Source: Trichopria drosophilae
Lineage: Eukaryota > Arthropoda > Insecta > Hymenoptera > Diapriidae
Direction: 5' to 3'
DNA length: 64,000 nt
NCBI GenBank assembly: GCA_030407085.1
Contig: CM059582.1
Coordinates: 27,417,001-27,481,000 of the forward strand
The notes below the pieces were generated by a model. That model was not told the DNA's origin and made no database searches. It saw nothing but the letters and a program-made list of their open reading frames with translations. Both the position numbers and the translations under genes were made by a program. Shown piece by piece: positions 1 through 10,395 of the stretch; positions within the stretch are counted from its first letter, which is position 1; each line of letters begins with the position of its first letter.

Positions 1-855
1 ATCTATTTAATAACTTATTTGAAGAATATATTTTCTCGACTCAAATATAGTTTCTTCCCGCATTCTAGTAAATATTTACTTCACTTTACAACAATTTTCA
101 ATGTTTGTCATTCCCTGATTCAAAAAAAAAATCTATGGGCTGAAAAAAGTAACTATTTGTAGCGTTAAAGCGTAGATTATTTTGGACGTAGAATGAATTT
201 TATTTTTGTTGATATTTTGTTCTTGATGATAGACGAAAACATGCGAAAATAGCACCTAACTTTGTTTGGAATATGAATCGTCTGTTATCAGCCCTCATCG
301 TCATAGATGTGCGAAAACAAAAATACTATTTAATGAAAATAGAAATCCAGAAATATTTTCGCAGGTTTCTAAAACTGTTGTATTTAATTTTTACGAAACC
401 CATTTCGATATTAACTCCTGATGTAGATATATATTTTTTAAACATTAAAAATATTGCAATTAATCTTTCGAACAATTTCTGTTTCTAATGAATTATGATA
501 TTATTCCTATTATTATTCAATTAATACTGTATATTGTATAGTACAAATAATGTAAAACTTCTTTTAGAAAAAAACTTTACTTGCGCGCACAGAGAAATAA
601 GTTTTACTATTTATAATGTTAAGATACTCAACACAATATTCCAATAGTCCTACCCATAATTTATTTAGTAACGTATACAGGAGGTAATTATGAGGACTAA
701 ACAAATAGTCAACGTTATTAATCGTCAATGAAACGACAATTTATAGATTTTTGGCTGATTACAATGAATTTTAATTTTTGTAAAATACTTTTTCATATAA
801 TTGTTAGAATTACAAAATAAACGAACGTGATTAAATCATAAGGGAAAACTTTGGT
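1..855. other. AT-rich DNA, no gene seen
   Basis: Only short chance open frames occur here, with no start context, domain or codon bias that would support a gene. No repeat pair was recognised. Confidence 0.6.
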
Positions 856-1000
856 AAGATTGACTAAATATGGGGTTGCCTTTTAGCAGTCAAATATATA
901 TTAATTTCAACTCTATTTTATTTGTACTTACTAAATGTTGTTATCATGATTCAGTTGGAAGAACTATTAAGTAATTTAATAAACTAAATATTCAGCTTCG
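856..1000 (+). mobile_element. partial family A MITE
   Basis: The segment contains the family A landmarks in order: GATTGACTAAATAT, GGGTTGCC, TTAGCAGTCAAATAT, CTAAATGTTGTTATCATGAT and CAGTTGGA. They match the left half and centre of the full copies at 7205-7429 and 17754-17972. The terminal CACTGAAAAA and the right arm are missing or unrecognisable, so this is a decayed or truncated copy. Confidence 0.6.
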
Positions 1001-1205
1001 AATATAAAAGCATGCAGCAGTATATAGATTGTAACAAATTATTAAGTGCGGTAAAACAAATCATTTTAATCGTTTAGACAAAATACATGGTTGTGACGAA
1101 GTTGTCATAAATGCAAGTTATGAAGATGTTTCATTTATAAGTGTTGAATAAAAAAGTTTATTCCTTTTATAAATATTGATTCCATCCTTAAATATGTTCT
1201 GTAAA

Positions 1206-1310
1206 CTGTAATTTATATTCATAAAATACTAGTGCATAATAACCAATAGTAGTCTAAAAATTTATTTAGTCTTTATTAAAAAGTTTTATAGCAAATATAA
1301 TATGCAAGTT
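1206..1310. repeat. dispersed 105-bp repeat, copy 1
   Basis: This block matches 9180-9286 in the same orientation over about 105 bases with few differences (shared stretches include ATTTATATTCATAAAATACTAG and CCAATAGTAGTCTAAAAAT). Its right end runs straight into the family C MITE that begins at 1312. The copy at 9180 has a 19-bp target duplication, so the unit is probably retroposed. Confidence 0.75.
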
Positions 1311-1311
1311 A

Positions 1312-1474
1312 CAATGAAAAAAAATAAGTCTTAATTTAAGACCATTGATGAGCTACATTTAAAATGTAACAAAAACTAGCCGGATTAGAAAAGGACAAAC
1401 TTATGTACTATACATGGACTAATTTTAAGTCACTTTAATTTGTAACAATTTTAAAGGACTGATTTTTTTCTGTG
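1312..1474. mobile_element. family C MITE, copy 1 (TA-flanked)
   Basis: The element starts CAATGAAAAAAAATAAGTCT and ends in an inverted version (TTTTTTTCTGTG), with TA on both sides (1310-1311 and 1475-1476). Its core (AGCCGGATTAGAAAAGGAC, ATACATGGACTAATTTTAAG) is shared with 8273-8425. At 163 bp with no coding capacity it is a typical non-autonomous element, and TA flanks point to the Tc1/mariner superfamily. Confidence 0.8.
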
Positions 1475-1997
1475 TATGTAATATGATCATGTTCAGAAAG
1501 TTATACTAACTTGAACATTTTAATAAATTCGTACGCAATAACGGTTGCCTCATTTTGTCTTATTAACCCTATTTTATATATATATAAGTAACCCTTTTTA
1601 CCAGAAAAAAACCTGAATAATTCCGAAAAAGTAGTGTCAAATTATTTCTGTGGAGTTTCTCTGTTGATCCTGTCTGTTCCATAAATTCTTTTTCCTCTGT
1701 ATGAACACAGGTTTTAGACTAATCAAATTACGAAATCATTATCTTTAATAATAATCCCTATTTTAACGAGTAAGGGTAAATTGGAAATATCGAATAATTG
1801 AAAATACACAGAGGATTGGGTACAACATAACCTCAAAATGTAAATACAAAGTTTTAAACGTTTACATGGTTACAGGTAATTAAATCTTTTACACTTTTCA
1901 TCACATTCTACTGTAAGTGCAAAACCGTACCAATATTTAGGTAATTAGGTAGATAATGTGTTTGTCATACAGAAAGAATCTACAGTTCCTGGCCATA

Positions 1998-2355
1998 GAC
2001 AGAAAAAAAGTATTAAAATTGTTATATCTCAAATTAAGCACTGTAAAGGCTTAATTTCCGTTAAAAATTGAGCTAATTTTCTTAAATTAAGTCAATATTT
2101 GCGCTTAAAGTCTTACTTTCAGACAGCAAAGTTCAATTTTAGTCGAAATTAATGCTTGAAAAAAAATTTTTCGTGCTTGTCACACCTAAGTTAGAGAATT
2201 CTTAATTCGAGTCTGAAAATTGACTAAAAGTAAGTTTCCAAAACTAAAAACAAGATTTAAAGCGCAAATATTGACTTAATTTAAGAAAATTAGCTCAATT
2301 TTAGACTGCAATTAAGTCTTTTACAATGCTGAATTTTAAGACTTTTGTTTCTGTG
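1998..2355. mobile_element. family B MITE, copy 1
   Basis: This is a 358-bp palindromic element. The left arm reads GACAGAAAAAAAGTATTAAA and the right arm ends TTTTAAGACTTTTGTTTCTG, with TA at both edges. The arms repeat the landmark AAATTAAGTCAATATTTGCGC in opposite orientation. Two other copies of the family lie at 10064-10395 and 21493-21853. Confidence 0.85.
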
Positions 2356-2357
2356 TA

Positions 2358-3635
2358 TTATTAGACCCATATTGAAAAATCACCATTATTATCATTTTAA
2401 TTACAGATCACAATCATTATTGCACAGTTTTAGTTAAATCCACGTTTTTAACTTTCAACATACCGGCAAGTTGGCCAATGATTCTACTAGGTCGCAAATC
2501 ACGTCGTTGACCCATTATGACAATTACATACCTAATTATTACAAATCTGAAATGTTCTACACTATATTTATAATCGTGTGTGAGGTCATCAATAAAGAAT
2601 ACATTTCACCAGTGTGTTTTATGCAATGGAACTATGTATTTTATACACAATAGAGCCTGTTCCACTGATTATTTTTTACGTTCCACTAACGAACGGTAAT
2701 GGTCTTGCAGGAAAACAACAAAAATTTAATGAAATATTAATTTTTCAGCACGGGTCCAATAATATGACCAGGGACTGTACTTACAAACGCTTAGTAAACT
2801 TAAAACGTTGCAATGCAACTTGAATTAAAAATAATTCCATTATCAGACCTCAAAATTTCAAAAAAACGTTTCTTATCTCGAACATTCTTATGAACTCCTG
2901 GAACTTAATTTAGTTATTTTTTAACTAGGTGTATGTCTACCATTTTATGTACATCTAAGCATTTGAAATCGTCATTTTCCTCTTTTGATTTCAGATTCAA
3001 TTGAAGTTAGGTAAGATTAAAAGGCTTCATCAAGACGAGATATCAACGATGAATTTTCCACTTTTTTCGCGATCTTTGCTAATATTTCATCCCACTCCTG
3101 AGTATTCTCGATTCGCGATAACCTGGGGTGATAATGTCGGAAGATAACAAGCTCGATCTAACGCGATGCCACGTACTCAATTTTCAGATAAGTGACTTTT
3201 TCAATAGATAAAACGCGACGTGCGCTTTGCGGATTCGCACAGGCTTTGATTCATTCCGGGTTCCGTTACATCAAAGCGATTCTGACTAGAAAGCGTGTTT
3301 AATGAAGCGATCAATAAACGCTTTACCCATTTTTTTGACACTTGCTTTTTGATGCACAATTCATTGATGTTTTCATTTTGCAATGGTTTGAAACAGTTTT
3401 GAATATATTTTTTAATATATTTCGAAAAATGGTCAACACTCCCACGATAACTGAGGAGTTCTGAGGGTATTTCGCTGACAAATGTCAAGTTGAATAATCA
3501 ATTTCCTTTGATGCTAGCAAACGTTTTTTGTTCATGTGTAAAATAACGTCGTCTACTAATTTATCCTAGTATATGAAATATGGTGCATCCGCTTGATTTC
3601 ATTATTAAACCGGAATCTATACCATTAACATATCA
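2358..3635. other. no supported gene
   Basis: Open frames of 60-95 codons occur at 2471-2823 (plus) and 3201-3488 (minus). None has a recognisable domain or convincing start. The 3030-3320 part is slightly GC-richer than its surroundings but gives no clear splice pair. Confidence 0.5.
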
Positions 3636-4045
3636 CAGTGAGCCTGAACCACGTTTAATTGCGAGTGCCATGCATATAGAATTTTCTAGCTAGAATTGAT
3701 AATATGCAATCATACGAATATAACTTGACTAAAACTAAAATATTTTAACGGGCCTTTTTAAAAAAAATCGTGATAAAGTATAAAAAAAAAACCCAGAATT
3801 TTTAAGTTCTTTTTATTTCCGACGAAAGTTGACTTTTGTATACAATATTATTCACATAATCTCCAAATTTTCGAGATAAATAAATAAAAAAGTTTTTTTC
3901 GTTTTTAACTTTTTCTCGCGCAAAAAAATATATTAAAATATTTTAATTTTAGTCATGTTATATTTGTATGATTGCATATTATCAATTCCAGCTAGAAAAT
4001 TTAATATGCATGACACTCGCAATTAAAAGTGGTTCAGGCTCACCG
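3636..4045. mobile_element. 410-bp element with ~110-bp terminal inverted repeats
   Basis: The left arm begins CAGTGAGCCTGAACCAC and the right arm, read in reverse, begins CGGTGAGCCTGAACCAC. The arms stay about 90 percent alike for roughly 110 bases through GATAATATGCAATCATAC and TGACTAAAA. The middle is A/T homopolymer-rich and non-coding. No clean target duplication was found. The family is not recognised; a long-TIR MITE or foldback element fits best. Confidence 0.85.
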
Positions 4046-5225
4046 TTTTATTGCATATCTTATCTGTGGTTATTAATTTGCATGAATGAGTAAATAAAAA
4101 TGTTTAATCCCTAAACAATTAGGATTTGAAAATGTCGACTTAGTAGGGCATCTTCTAAACGAAATAATCGCATTTAGAAACTTTCTTTTTAAATTATCTA
4201 CAGATATTACCAATATAGTCAACTTAATTGATTACGATTCATTGATTTGGTCAATATTTGAACTTTCACCAGTTGAGAGATGCACACGAAATTAATGTGA
4301 CTCAAATTCTATCTTATTTTCAATGTACAGTGAGTAATGGGCTATTTGATAAATTTCAATTCAAGAGACAACCATAATTTGCCTTTCTCTCTGGTAAATG
4401 TAGAAAACGAAACCTACAGTTTTTACTTTTAACTCATTTCTTCATTAAGTATCTATATCTAATAATAAGAAATATGAATTTCCGATACAAAAGGTAAAAC
4501 TGTCTTGACTCTAATTATTGCTTATATTCATTGTGAACTTCCTGTAGAATTTGTGATACTCCAGAGAATATTCGTATTGTAACAATAACTTTTTGATAGC
4601 CGTTTTTTGGTATTCTAATGGTTATGAACATTGATTAATAAAGTTCATACTTACAATTAATTATACTAAAATTTATATGCACCATTTCTACTATATGTAA
4701 ATCTAAATTAGTCAACAAATACTAATATAAAATATGAAAAATGGGTTAGCATTAATTAGTAAATTTTCCACTAATAAAAGACCACATTTATTTATTATTA
4801 AAATAAAATATACATAATATATTAGTAAAATTATACTTATCGAAGTATTGCTTCTACTAATTTAATAGTAAAAAATAGTAGAAAAGGTGTGAATTAACAT
4901 TAATGTAAATGCAATTAAATGCCTGGTATATCGAATTTGTTAGTTGATTTAGAAGAATATACTTTAGCGATACTAGATTTTATGGGCATCAACATAAATT
5001 TCATGTAGAAATACCAATTTAAAACGTCACGATAAATTTCGAATGAATGATAAAAATACAATAAACAATCTATCTAAAGGTTAATTTCATTGTTTAATTG
5101 TAAGTTCCAATTATTATTGACAAAAAATAATAACTTAACTCAAGATTGAAATCAATAAATGAAAAACACTACAAAGAAATTTGATAAATCTGATGAAAAA
5201 AACATTCCAAAAACAAACATGTTTT
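4046..5225. other. AT-rich spacer
   Basis: Very AT-rich DNA, especially 4700-4900 where TTAGTA and ATTAAT words dominate. No open frame worth calling and no clear repeat pair was seen. Confidence 0.55.
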
Positions 5226-5750
5226 AAAAAAATGCCAAATTTTGGAAGTGGTAGCTTTGGAAGCATTTGTCCGAATAAAAAGTTGTACCAAATATTTTTT
5301 ATTTAATACAAAGTTCTTCCCATTATAAACATTTAAACCTTTTTAAGAAATTGGTAGCTGTTTCGGGTTTGAATTTAATGGAAAGTTAATAAGTGGAAGT
5401 TGCGTGGCATAGTAAGTTTCAAATTTTATAAAAATTGTTTTTTTTTAGATTTTTCTATCATCTAGCTAATAGTTTTAAAAAATATTATAAACATATTATT
5501 AAATAAAGAATGAAAAATGAAGTTCTTTGTTTCAATTAAGTTTAATTTTAAACTATGGACATATACTGACCACTTCCACAGAAAAACTTTCCTTAAATCT
5601 CACACACGAATCAACTGCTGATTTTTATTATAAAAGAACTCGAACATTCAATTGTTTATAACTCAAAGAAGTCTGCATTAAACAAAACATATTTTGTACG
5701 ATATTTTATTAAAAGCTACCAATATCCAAAATTTGGCATTTTTTTTTAAA
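5226..5750. mobile_element. 525-bp element with long diverged inverted repeats
   Basis: The outer 25 bases are a clear inverted pair: AAAAAAATGCCAAATTTTGG on the left and CCAAAATTTGGCATTTTTTT on the right. Similarity continues inward for about 180 bases with gaps, through GGTAGCTTT, a TACAAAATAT block and TTATAAACA, to the GGAAGTGG words near the centre. There is no coding potential. It looks like an old long-TIR non-autonomous DNA element. Confidence 0.7.
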
Positions 5751-7204
5751 GAAATGCTTCACGAGGAATCGCACAGAATTCTATTATTTTATTTCGCAAC
5801 CATATTGTTACATCCTTCGCATACGATCATTCATTATTTAATTCTTTTCAAAATATTTATAACGTAAAATAACAATAGCAACAACAAATTTAAGACAGTA
5901 TAATACTGAAAATTCAATAGAAAATTCTTAGGAATGTAAAATTTATTAACTGGAAGGAATACTTTAAATCTTCAATGTAAATGTTTCATGTGATTTAATT
6001 TATTCAGTTTTCGTGAAACAGGGTTTTAATCCTAAAATGTCAAGCTTAGCTCTACTTGCAATTATATATTCTTATAATAAGTGGGAGCATATATAGATGT
6101 CATGCTCTATATTTTATGTCTTGCAGAATACCATTCTATTATAGACATCAAATGAAAAATTGATTACTTCAATAAAGTTATATTATTCGTAATAAAGCTA
6201 ATTACGATAAAGCGAATAAAAAGAGCATTTCTAATACAAGATTATAACTAATTGACTGATACACGGACTAAAAAAAGTATAGACAAAAAAAAATCATTAG
6301 TAATGATTTATTTACATATAACTCGAGTGATTAACTATTTAAAAGTTTGAATGTCGAGTTTCTGATGAATATTTTAATCCACTACTAATCAGAACATATT
6401 TAAATGCTTTTTATAAAATTAATTTTAATATATTATATGAGACTTATAATTTATAAGCATTTTTATGACATTTTTTTTTATTTATTAATTTTATAAAATC
6501 TAATATAGTTTTATTAATCGTTATACCTGATTTAAATTAATTTACGGTGTTTAACAGTTACAATAAAATTAAGCTGTTGATGAATTAAAAAAATTGAACC
6601 TTCATTGTTTTGAATAAAACACTAGGAAACTGATTCATTGAGAGTGAGTTATAATTTTCAAGAAAGCAGCTCAATTTTCAGAAAAAATATAAAGAGAACT
6701 ATTACTTTAGTATTTCACTAATTAGTAAGTTTAATTACTTTAACTTGCCAAATTCAATGAAAGCTTTCATTTTCTTTGTTTCAAAAAGTTTGAATTATTT
6801 CTTATATTATCTCGGGTACCTACAAATAATATTATAATAAAATATCAGCAATTGACTAAAAAATGAACCAGCTTTAAAATAACTTAATGATCTATTACTT
6901 CCGAGCCGAAGTTGTTGCTCAACGAAGTCATTAAAACTGACGCACAGGTCAGCACATAACGTTTAAAATTTAAAATAAATTTTAGAGCGTTTATATTTTA
7001 ACTATTATCCCCTTTTCAAGTAGCAATACATTGGCAGTAAAACTATCACACAAAGAGAACGAAGCATAATCTATTCAATAATTTTGTAAAAGTAAAATAT
7101 TTGGTATTATTGAAAACTGAAATTAAATAGGCTTTGTTAACTAAGTTTTTGGTGTACGATTTAATAGGAAGTCTAGGCTTTCATATATAAAATAAATTTA
7201 CGTG
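5751..7204. other. AT-rich spacer
   Basis: No gene, tRNA-like structure or repeat pair was recognised. The only slightly GC-richer patch is 6900-6960. Confidence 0.55.
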
Positions 7205-7429
7205 CACTGAAAAAAAAATTGACTAAATATGTGGTTGCCGATTAGTCCCTAAATGAGTGTAAAAAAGCCTAAAAACGTCAATGCAACTATAAATTAAGGC
7301 TTCCATCTACATCATGATACCGATTCAACAACATTTAGTTAATTCAATTGAAATGTAGTTGGCATTACTTAATATTTGCCTGCTCATTAGGCAACCACAT
7401 ATTCGATAAATTAAATTTTTTTCTCAGTG
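7205..7429. mobile_element. family A MITE, full copy 1
   Basis: The 225-bp element starts CACTGAAAAAAAAATTGACT and ends AAATTTTTTTCTCAGTG, followed by TA. Both arms carry TATGTGGTTGCC or its reverse GGCAACCACATA. The core has CATCATGATACCGATTCAAC, also seen inverted in the copy at 17754-17972. It has no coding capacity. Confidence 0.85.
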
Positions 7430-8066
7430 TAGGACCATAATAGTATTGAAATCCCTGTCGCTATACTGTTTAGTAGAAAATACTCTTTAAATTAATCTGT
7501 CACTTTGTTATCGAATCACTAACCTATATCTAATACATGCATGAAACCTATGATGAAACCACACGAGTAACCATTATTTTCATTATATTTGTATTTAAAA
7601 AATGTGGTATTTATGCTATTTTCTTTATGCTGTATTTTTACTCCCTAATATAAACTCGAAAATAACATTAAATATATTTTATATGTATATGTTTTCAAGA
7701 TATGTATTTTTTAACTTATTTCTATTTTCCTAAAGCAGCCTAACATTTTATGCCATATCTGAAGAACAAAACATTCAATTGAGCCGAAAACAACATAAAA
7801 TCAAACAAATTTAATTAAAACTAAAATAAAAAATGTTAAATTTTATATTTCCCTTCTTAACAGATATTATGGTGTTTAATTCAATTAATTAACACTATAA
7901 TTCGAAAATTGGTTTCATTGAGAAAATTGATTTCAAACAGTTCTTTGATTTTATAAATTTTGGATAGCATTTCTTGTCAGAATTTAATTTGGCCAGTAAG
8001 AATATTGCGATTCTTGTGTCCCACGATTATACAAAACAACATGTATCAATGATTTATTTTTTATTT

Positions 8067-8272
8067 AGATCATATTATCTGACAATGTTAACATTTAGAA
8101 TTAAATAGTAACAAAATGTTACAGTAAGTTCCAGTCCACCTCAAGAAATCAGTATTTTCCTGTATGGTAATATTTCGGCGCTTCGTATAATTTATACATT
8201 TTTAGTTAGTCATAATTTGTTCATATAAAGTTTATGTTATTATATGTTACGAAATATATATATTATGATTTA
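8067..8272 (+). mobile_element. LINE 3' end, copy 1, left part
   Basis: This matches 23927-24135 in the same orientation: CATATTATCTG, CAATGTTAA, AGAATTAAATAG, AAAATGTTAC, CCACCTCA, AAATCAG, TTTTTAGTTAGTC and TTATTATATGTT all recur in order. The copy at 23.9 kb still reads as the carboxyl end of a non-LTR reverse transcriptase, so this is a 5'-truncated copy of the same LINE. It is interrupted at 8273 by a MITE and resumes at 8426. Confidence 0.75.
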
Positions 8273-8425
8273 CACTGAAAAAAATAAGTCTTAATTTAAG
8301 ATGGGCTATATTTAAGATGTAGCAAAACCTAGCACGATTAGAAAAGGATAAACTTATGTTCTATACATGGACTAATTTTAAGCCACTTTAATTTGTAACA
8401 ATTTTAAGACTTATTTTTTTCGGTG
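8273..8425. mobile_element. family C MITE, copy 2, inserted in a LINE
   Basis: The 153-bp element starts CACTGAAAAAAATAAGTCTT and ends AAGACTTATTTTTTTCGGTG with TA on both sides. The core is almost identical to 1312-1474. The LINE sequence on its left continues on its right, so the MITE jumped into an existing LINE copy. Confidence 0.85.
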
Positions 8426-8480
8426 TAAGATTAATAAATCTGGAATAAAGTTTCGTAAGTGAAATAAATAAAAAAAATTT
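8426..8480 (+). mobile_element. LINE 3' end, copy 1, tail part
   Basis: The order TAATAAATCTGGAATAAAG, TTTCGTAAGTG, AAATAAATAAAAAAAA parallels the tail of the 24.1-kb copy (CATAAACCTGTAATCAG, TTTCGTGCAATAAATAC, poly-A). It carries an AATAAA-like signal followed by an A run, as expected for a retroposed mRNA 3' end. Confidence 0.6.
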
Positions 8481-8605
8481 AACGTGATTTAATACGAAGT
8501 AAAGAAATTTATTATGTACAGTTATGGAAAAATTAAACAAAGAGACTTAAAATTTGTTTAGAAATACCTATATTTCTTTAGAAAAGTGCAGCCAAGATTT
8601 TATTT

Positions 8606-8766
8606 TTATGTTTCTTGAAAAAAAAATCGACTTTTCTTGCCCGCACCGTGTGAAGTACTTAACAGATTGAGAAAGCGTATGAATTTCTTGGGGGCATAAT
8701 TACGTCTAATAACATATTTTTTCTGCCCATTCGGATGCAGATATGGCTTAGGATATGAAGCTACTT
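8606..8766 (-). CDS. candidate 3' exon, unknown small basic protein
   Basis: On the minus strand, a strong splice acceptor (pyrimidine tract then TTTACAG, ending at 8767) precedes 53 open codons and a TAA at 8606-8608. The AT-rich part of the same frame upstream of the acceptor is intron-like, whereas the exon itself uses GC-richer codons. The peptide starts near VASYPKPYLHPNGQKKY and is rich in Lys, Arg and aromatic residues, with SHGAGKKSR near its end. AATAAA follows directly after the stop. No family is recognised. Its phase (two bases to complete a codon) fits the donor at 16630, but a chance match has odds of about one in three. An alternative is an exonised repeat or a chance frame. 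Confidence 0.35.
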
Positions 8767-9160
8767 CTGTAAATACAAAGAAAAAAATGATCAGAAAATC
8801 TCCTTGCACATACAAAATTTTCAACGATTTTCATTTTAGTGGACCAAAACATTTTTTTTTCTAAATTTTCGAGTCGTTACTTCTATTATTGTTGTTTATT
8901 AGCACGTTATCAATCCTTTTTTTATTGCTGATTTAAGTGTCTTTTCTTTTTATGTGTACGTACCTTCACCTACATTTGCAAATATTGCAGTTTAGAATAT
9001 TGTAATTTTAGGAAAGGAAATAATTTATTACAAGAAGAAACACAAGCTATCCAACGGAAATATATTACATTTTTGGATTTACTGACCAGTGAAAAAACAG
9101 TCTTAAAAAAACTATATTACTTAAAATTTAAAAAGAATAAATTTTAAAAAGTCCTGAGCG

Positions 9161-9310
9161 ATTTTGAAAGAAAACTTATCTATAATTTATATTCATAAAA
9201 TACTAGTACATAATTACCAATAGTAGTCTAAAAATGTATTTAATCTTTATTAACAATTTTTGTAGCAAATATAAAATGCAAGTTACTGAAAATTTTGAAA
9301 GAAAACTTAT
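9161..9310. repeat. 19-bp target duplication flanking a retroposed unit
   Basis: The 19-mer ATTTTGAAAGAAAACTTAT occurs perfectly at 9161-9179 and again at 9292-9310, on either side of the 112-bp unit at 9180-9291. A perfect duplication of this length is what target-primed reverse transcription leaves behind. Confidence 0.85.
9180..9291. mobile_element. 112-bp retroposed unit, copy 2 of the 1206-1310 repeat
   Basis: The unit matches 1206-1310 almost throughout and then ends TTACTGAAA at the second target-duplication copy. It has no box A or box B, so it is not a classic tRNA SINE. It may be a LINE 3' end or a small structured RNA copy. Strand is uncertain because neither end has a long A tail. 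Confidence 0.7.
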
Positions 9311-10063
9311 GGAAGAAACAAAGTCTATATTTGTTTCTATTCCTTGAGAATACAAAAATATGTTAATACTTATATTCTTATACAAGGGTTGGTTTTAATC
9401 AATATTTATAATGTTTACGGTCAATAAATGCTTAGTCCAACTTAAAAGAGACTATTAAATTTTGATACAGTTTTTGTCATTATTACGCATATATACATAA
9501 TTTAATTAATACGGGCTACAATTTTTAATATAGTATACGTTTCTGAATATTTGTACAATATATGTTTATAAAATACATTTGTTAATATGTATTTTAGAGT
9601 CGATTAAAAAAAATATAAACGTAGGAATGGTAGTAACACTTAGTAGAATAGTAACATCTAATTCTAAATTGTTCGTACATAATTGAGCAATGGAGATATT
9701 AACAGTAGATTATTAGGTATAGTTAAACACCTTCAATAAAACTTATTTAAGTGTAAATTCCTAAACTAAAGTACTAAACTAAAATAGGCTTGTAAGTATA
9801 CGATCCGATTCGAAACAAAATAGAAATAATATTAAGACTGTACTAGGTGGCCACTATCGGCGCTTCCAATGGTAATCCTTCTAAAAATAGTTCTAGGGAC
9901 AATTAAACTGGTGATGGCTACAAATAACCGAATTTTCCAGGGATATCAGCACATTGTCAGAATTCTGACTAAACTGCGGTACGTAATAAAAAGGAACTGT
10001 TTCATTTGTGCTTTTTAAGAAAGTTGCAATAGACTTTTTTAAACAGAAATATTCCTAACTTCA
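9311..10063. other. AT-rich spacer with a CTCF-like word
   Basis: No gene seen. At 9843-9856 the sequence CTAGGTGGCCACTA resembles the AGGTGGCGC core known for insect CTCF, with one mismatch; this is a weak match only. Confidence 0.4.
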
Positions 10064-10395
10064 CACAGAAGAAAATTAGTCTTAAAATTGTTACATCTTA
10101 AATTCATCATTAGAGAGCAAAATTGCGTTAATTTTCTTAAATTTAATCAATATTTAGGCTTAAAGTCTTACTTTCAGATAACAAAACTGACTTTCAGCCG
10201 ATATTTTGGTTTGAAATAAGATTCATCCAACTTAGATGCCATAAGCTAGATAAATCTTATTTTAAGCCAAAATATCATCTAAAAATCAGTTTTGCTCACT
10301 GACTGAATTTAAGAAAATTAACGGAATTTTCGGGCTTAAATTAAGCCTCGAACAAAAAATCTTAAACAATTTTAAGACTTATTTTTTTCTCTGCA
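10064..10395. mobile_element. family B MITE, copy 2
   Basis: The left end reads CACAGAAGAAAATTAGTC and the right end TTTTAAGACTTATTTTTTTC. The arms share AAATTTAATCAATATTTAGGC and related words with the other family B copies and are inverted relative to each other around a centre near 10230. It is more diverged than the copy at 21493, and the TA flanks are not preserved. Confidence 0.75.

Noticed and set aside
8606..8824. 72-residue secreted protein with a signal peptide (MKILYVQGDFLIIFFFVF...)
   Set aside because: The hydrophobic start coincides with the pyrimidine tract of a splice acceptor, so it is more likely intron read-through.
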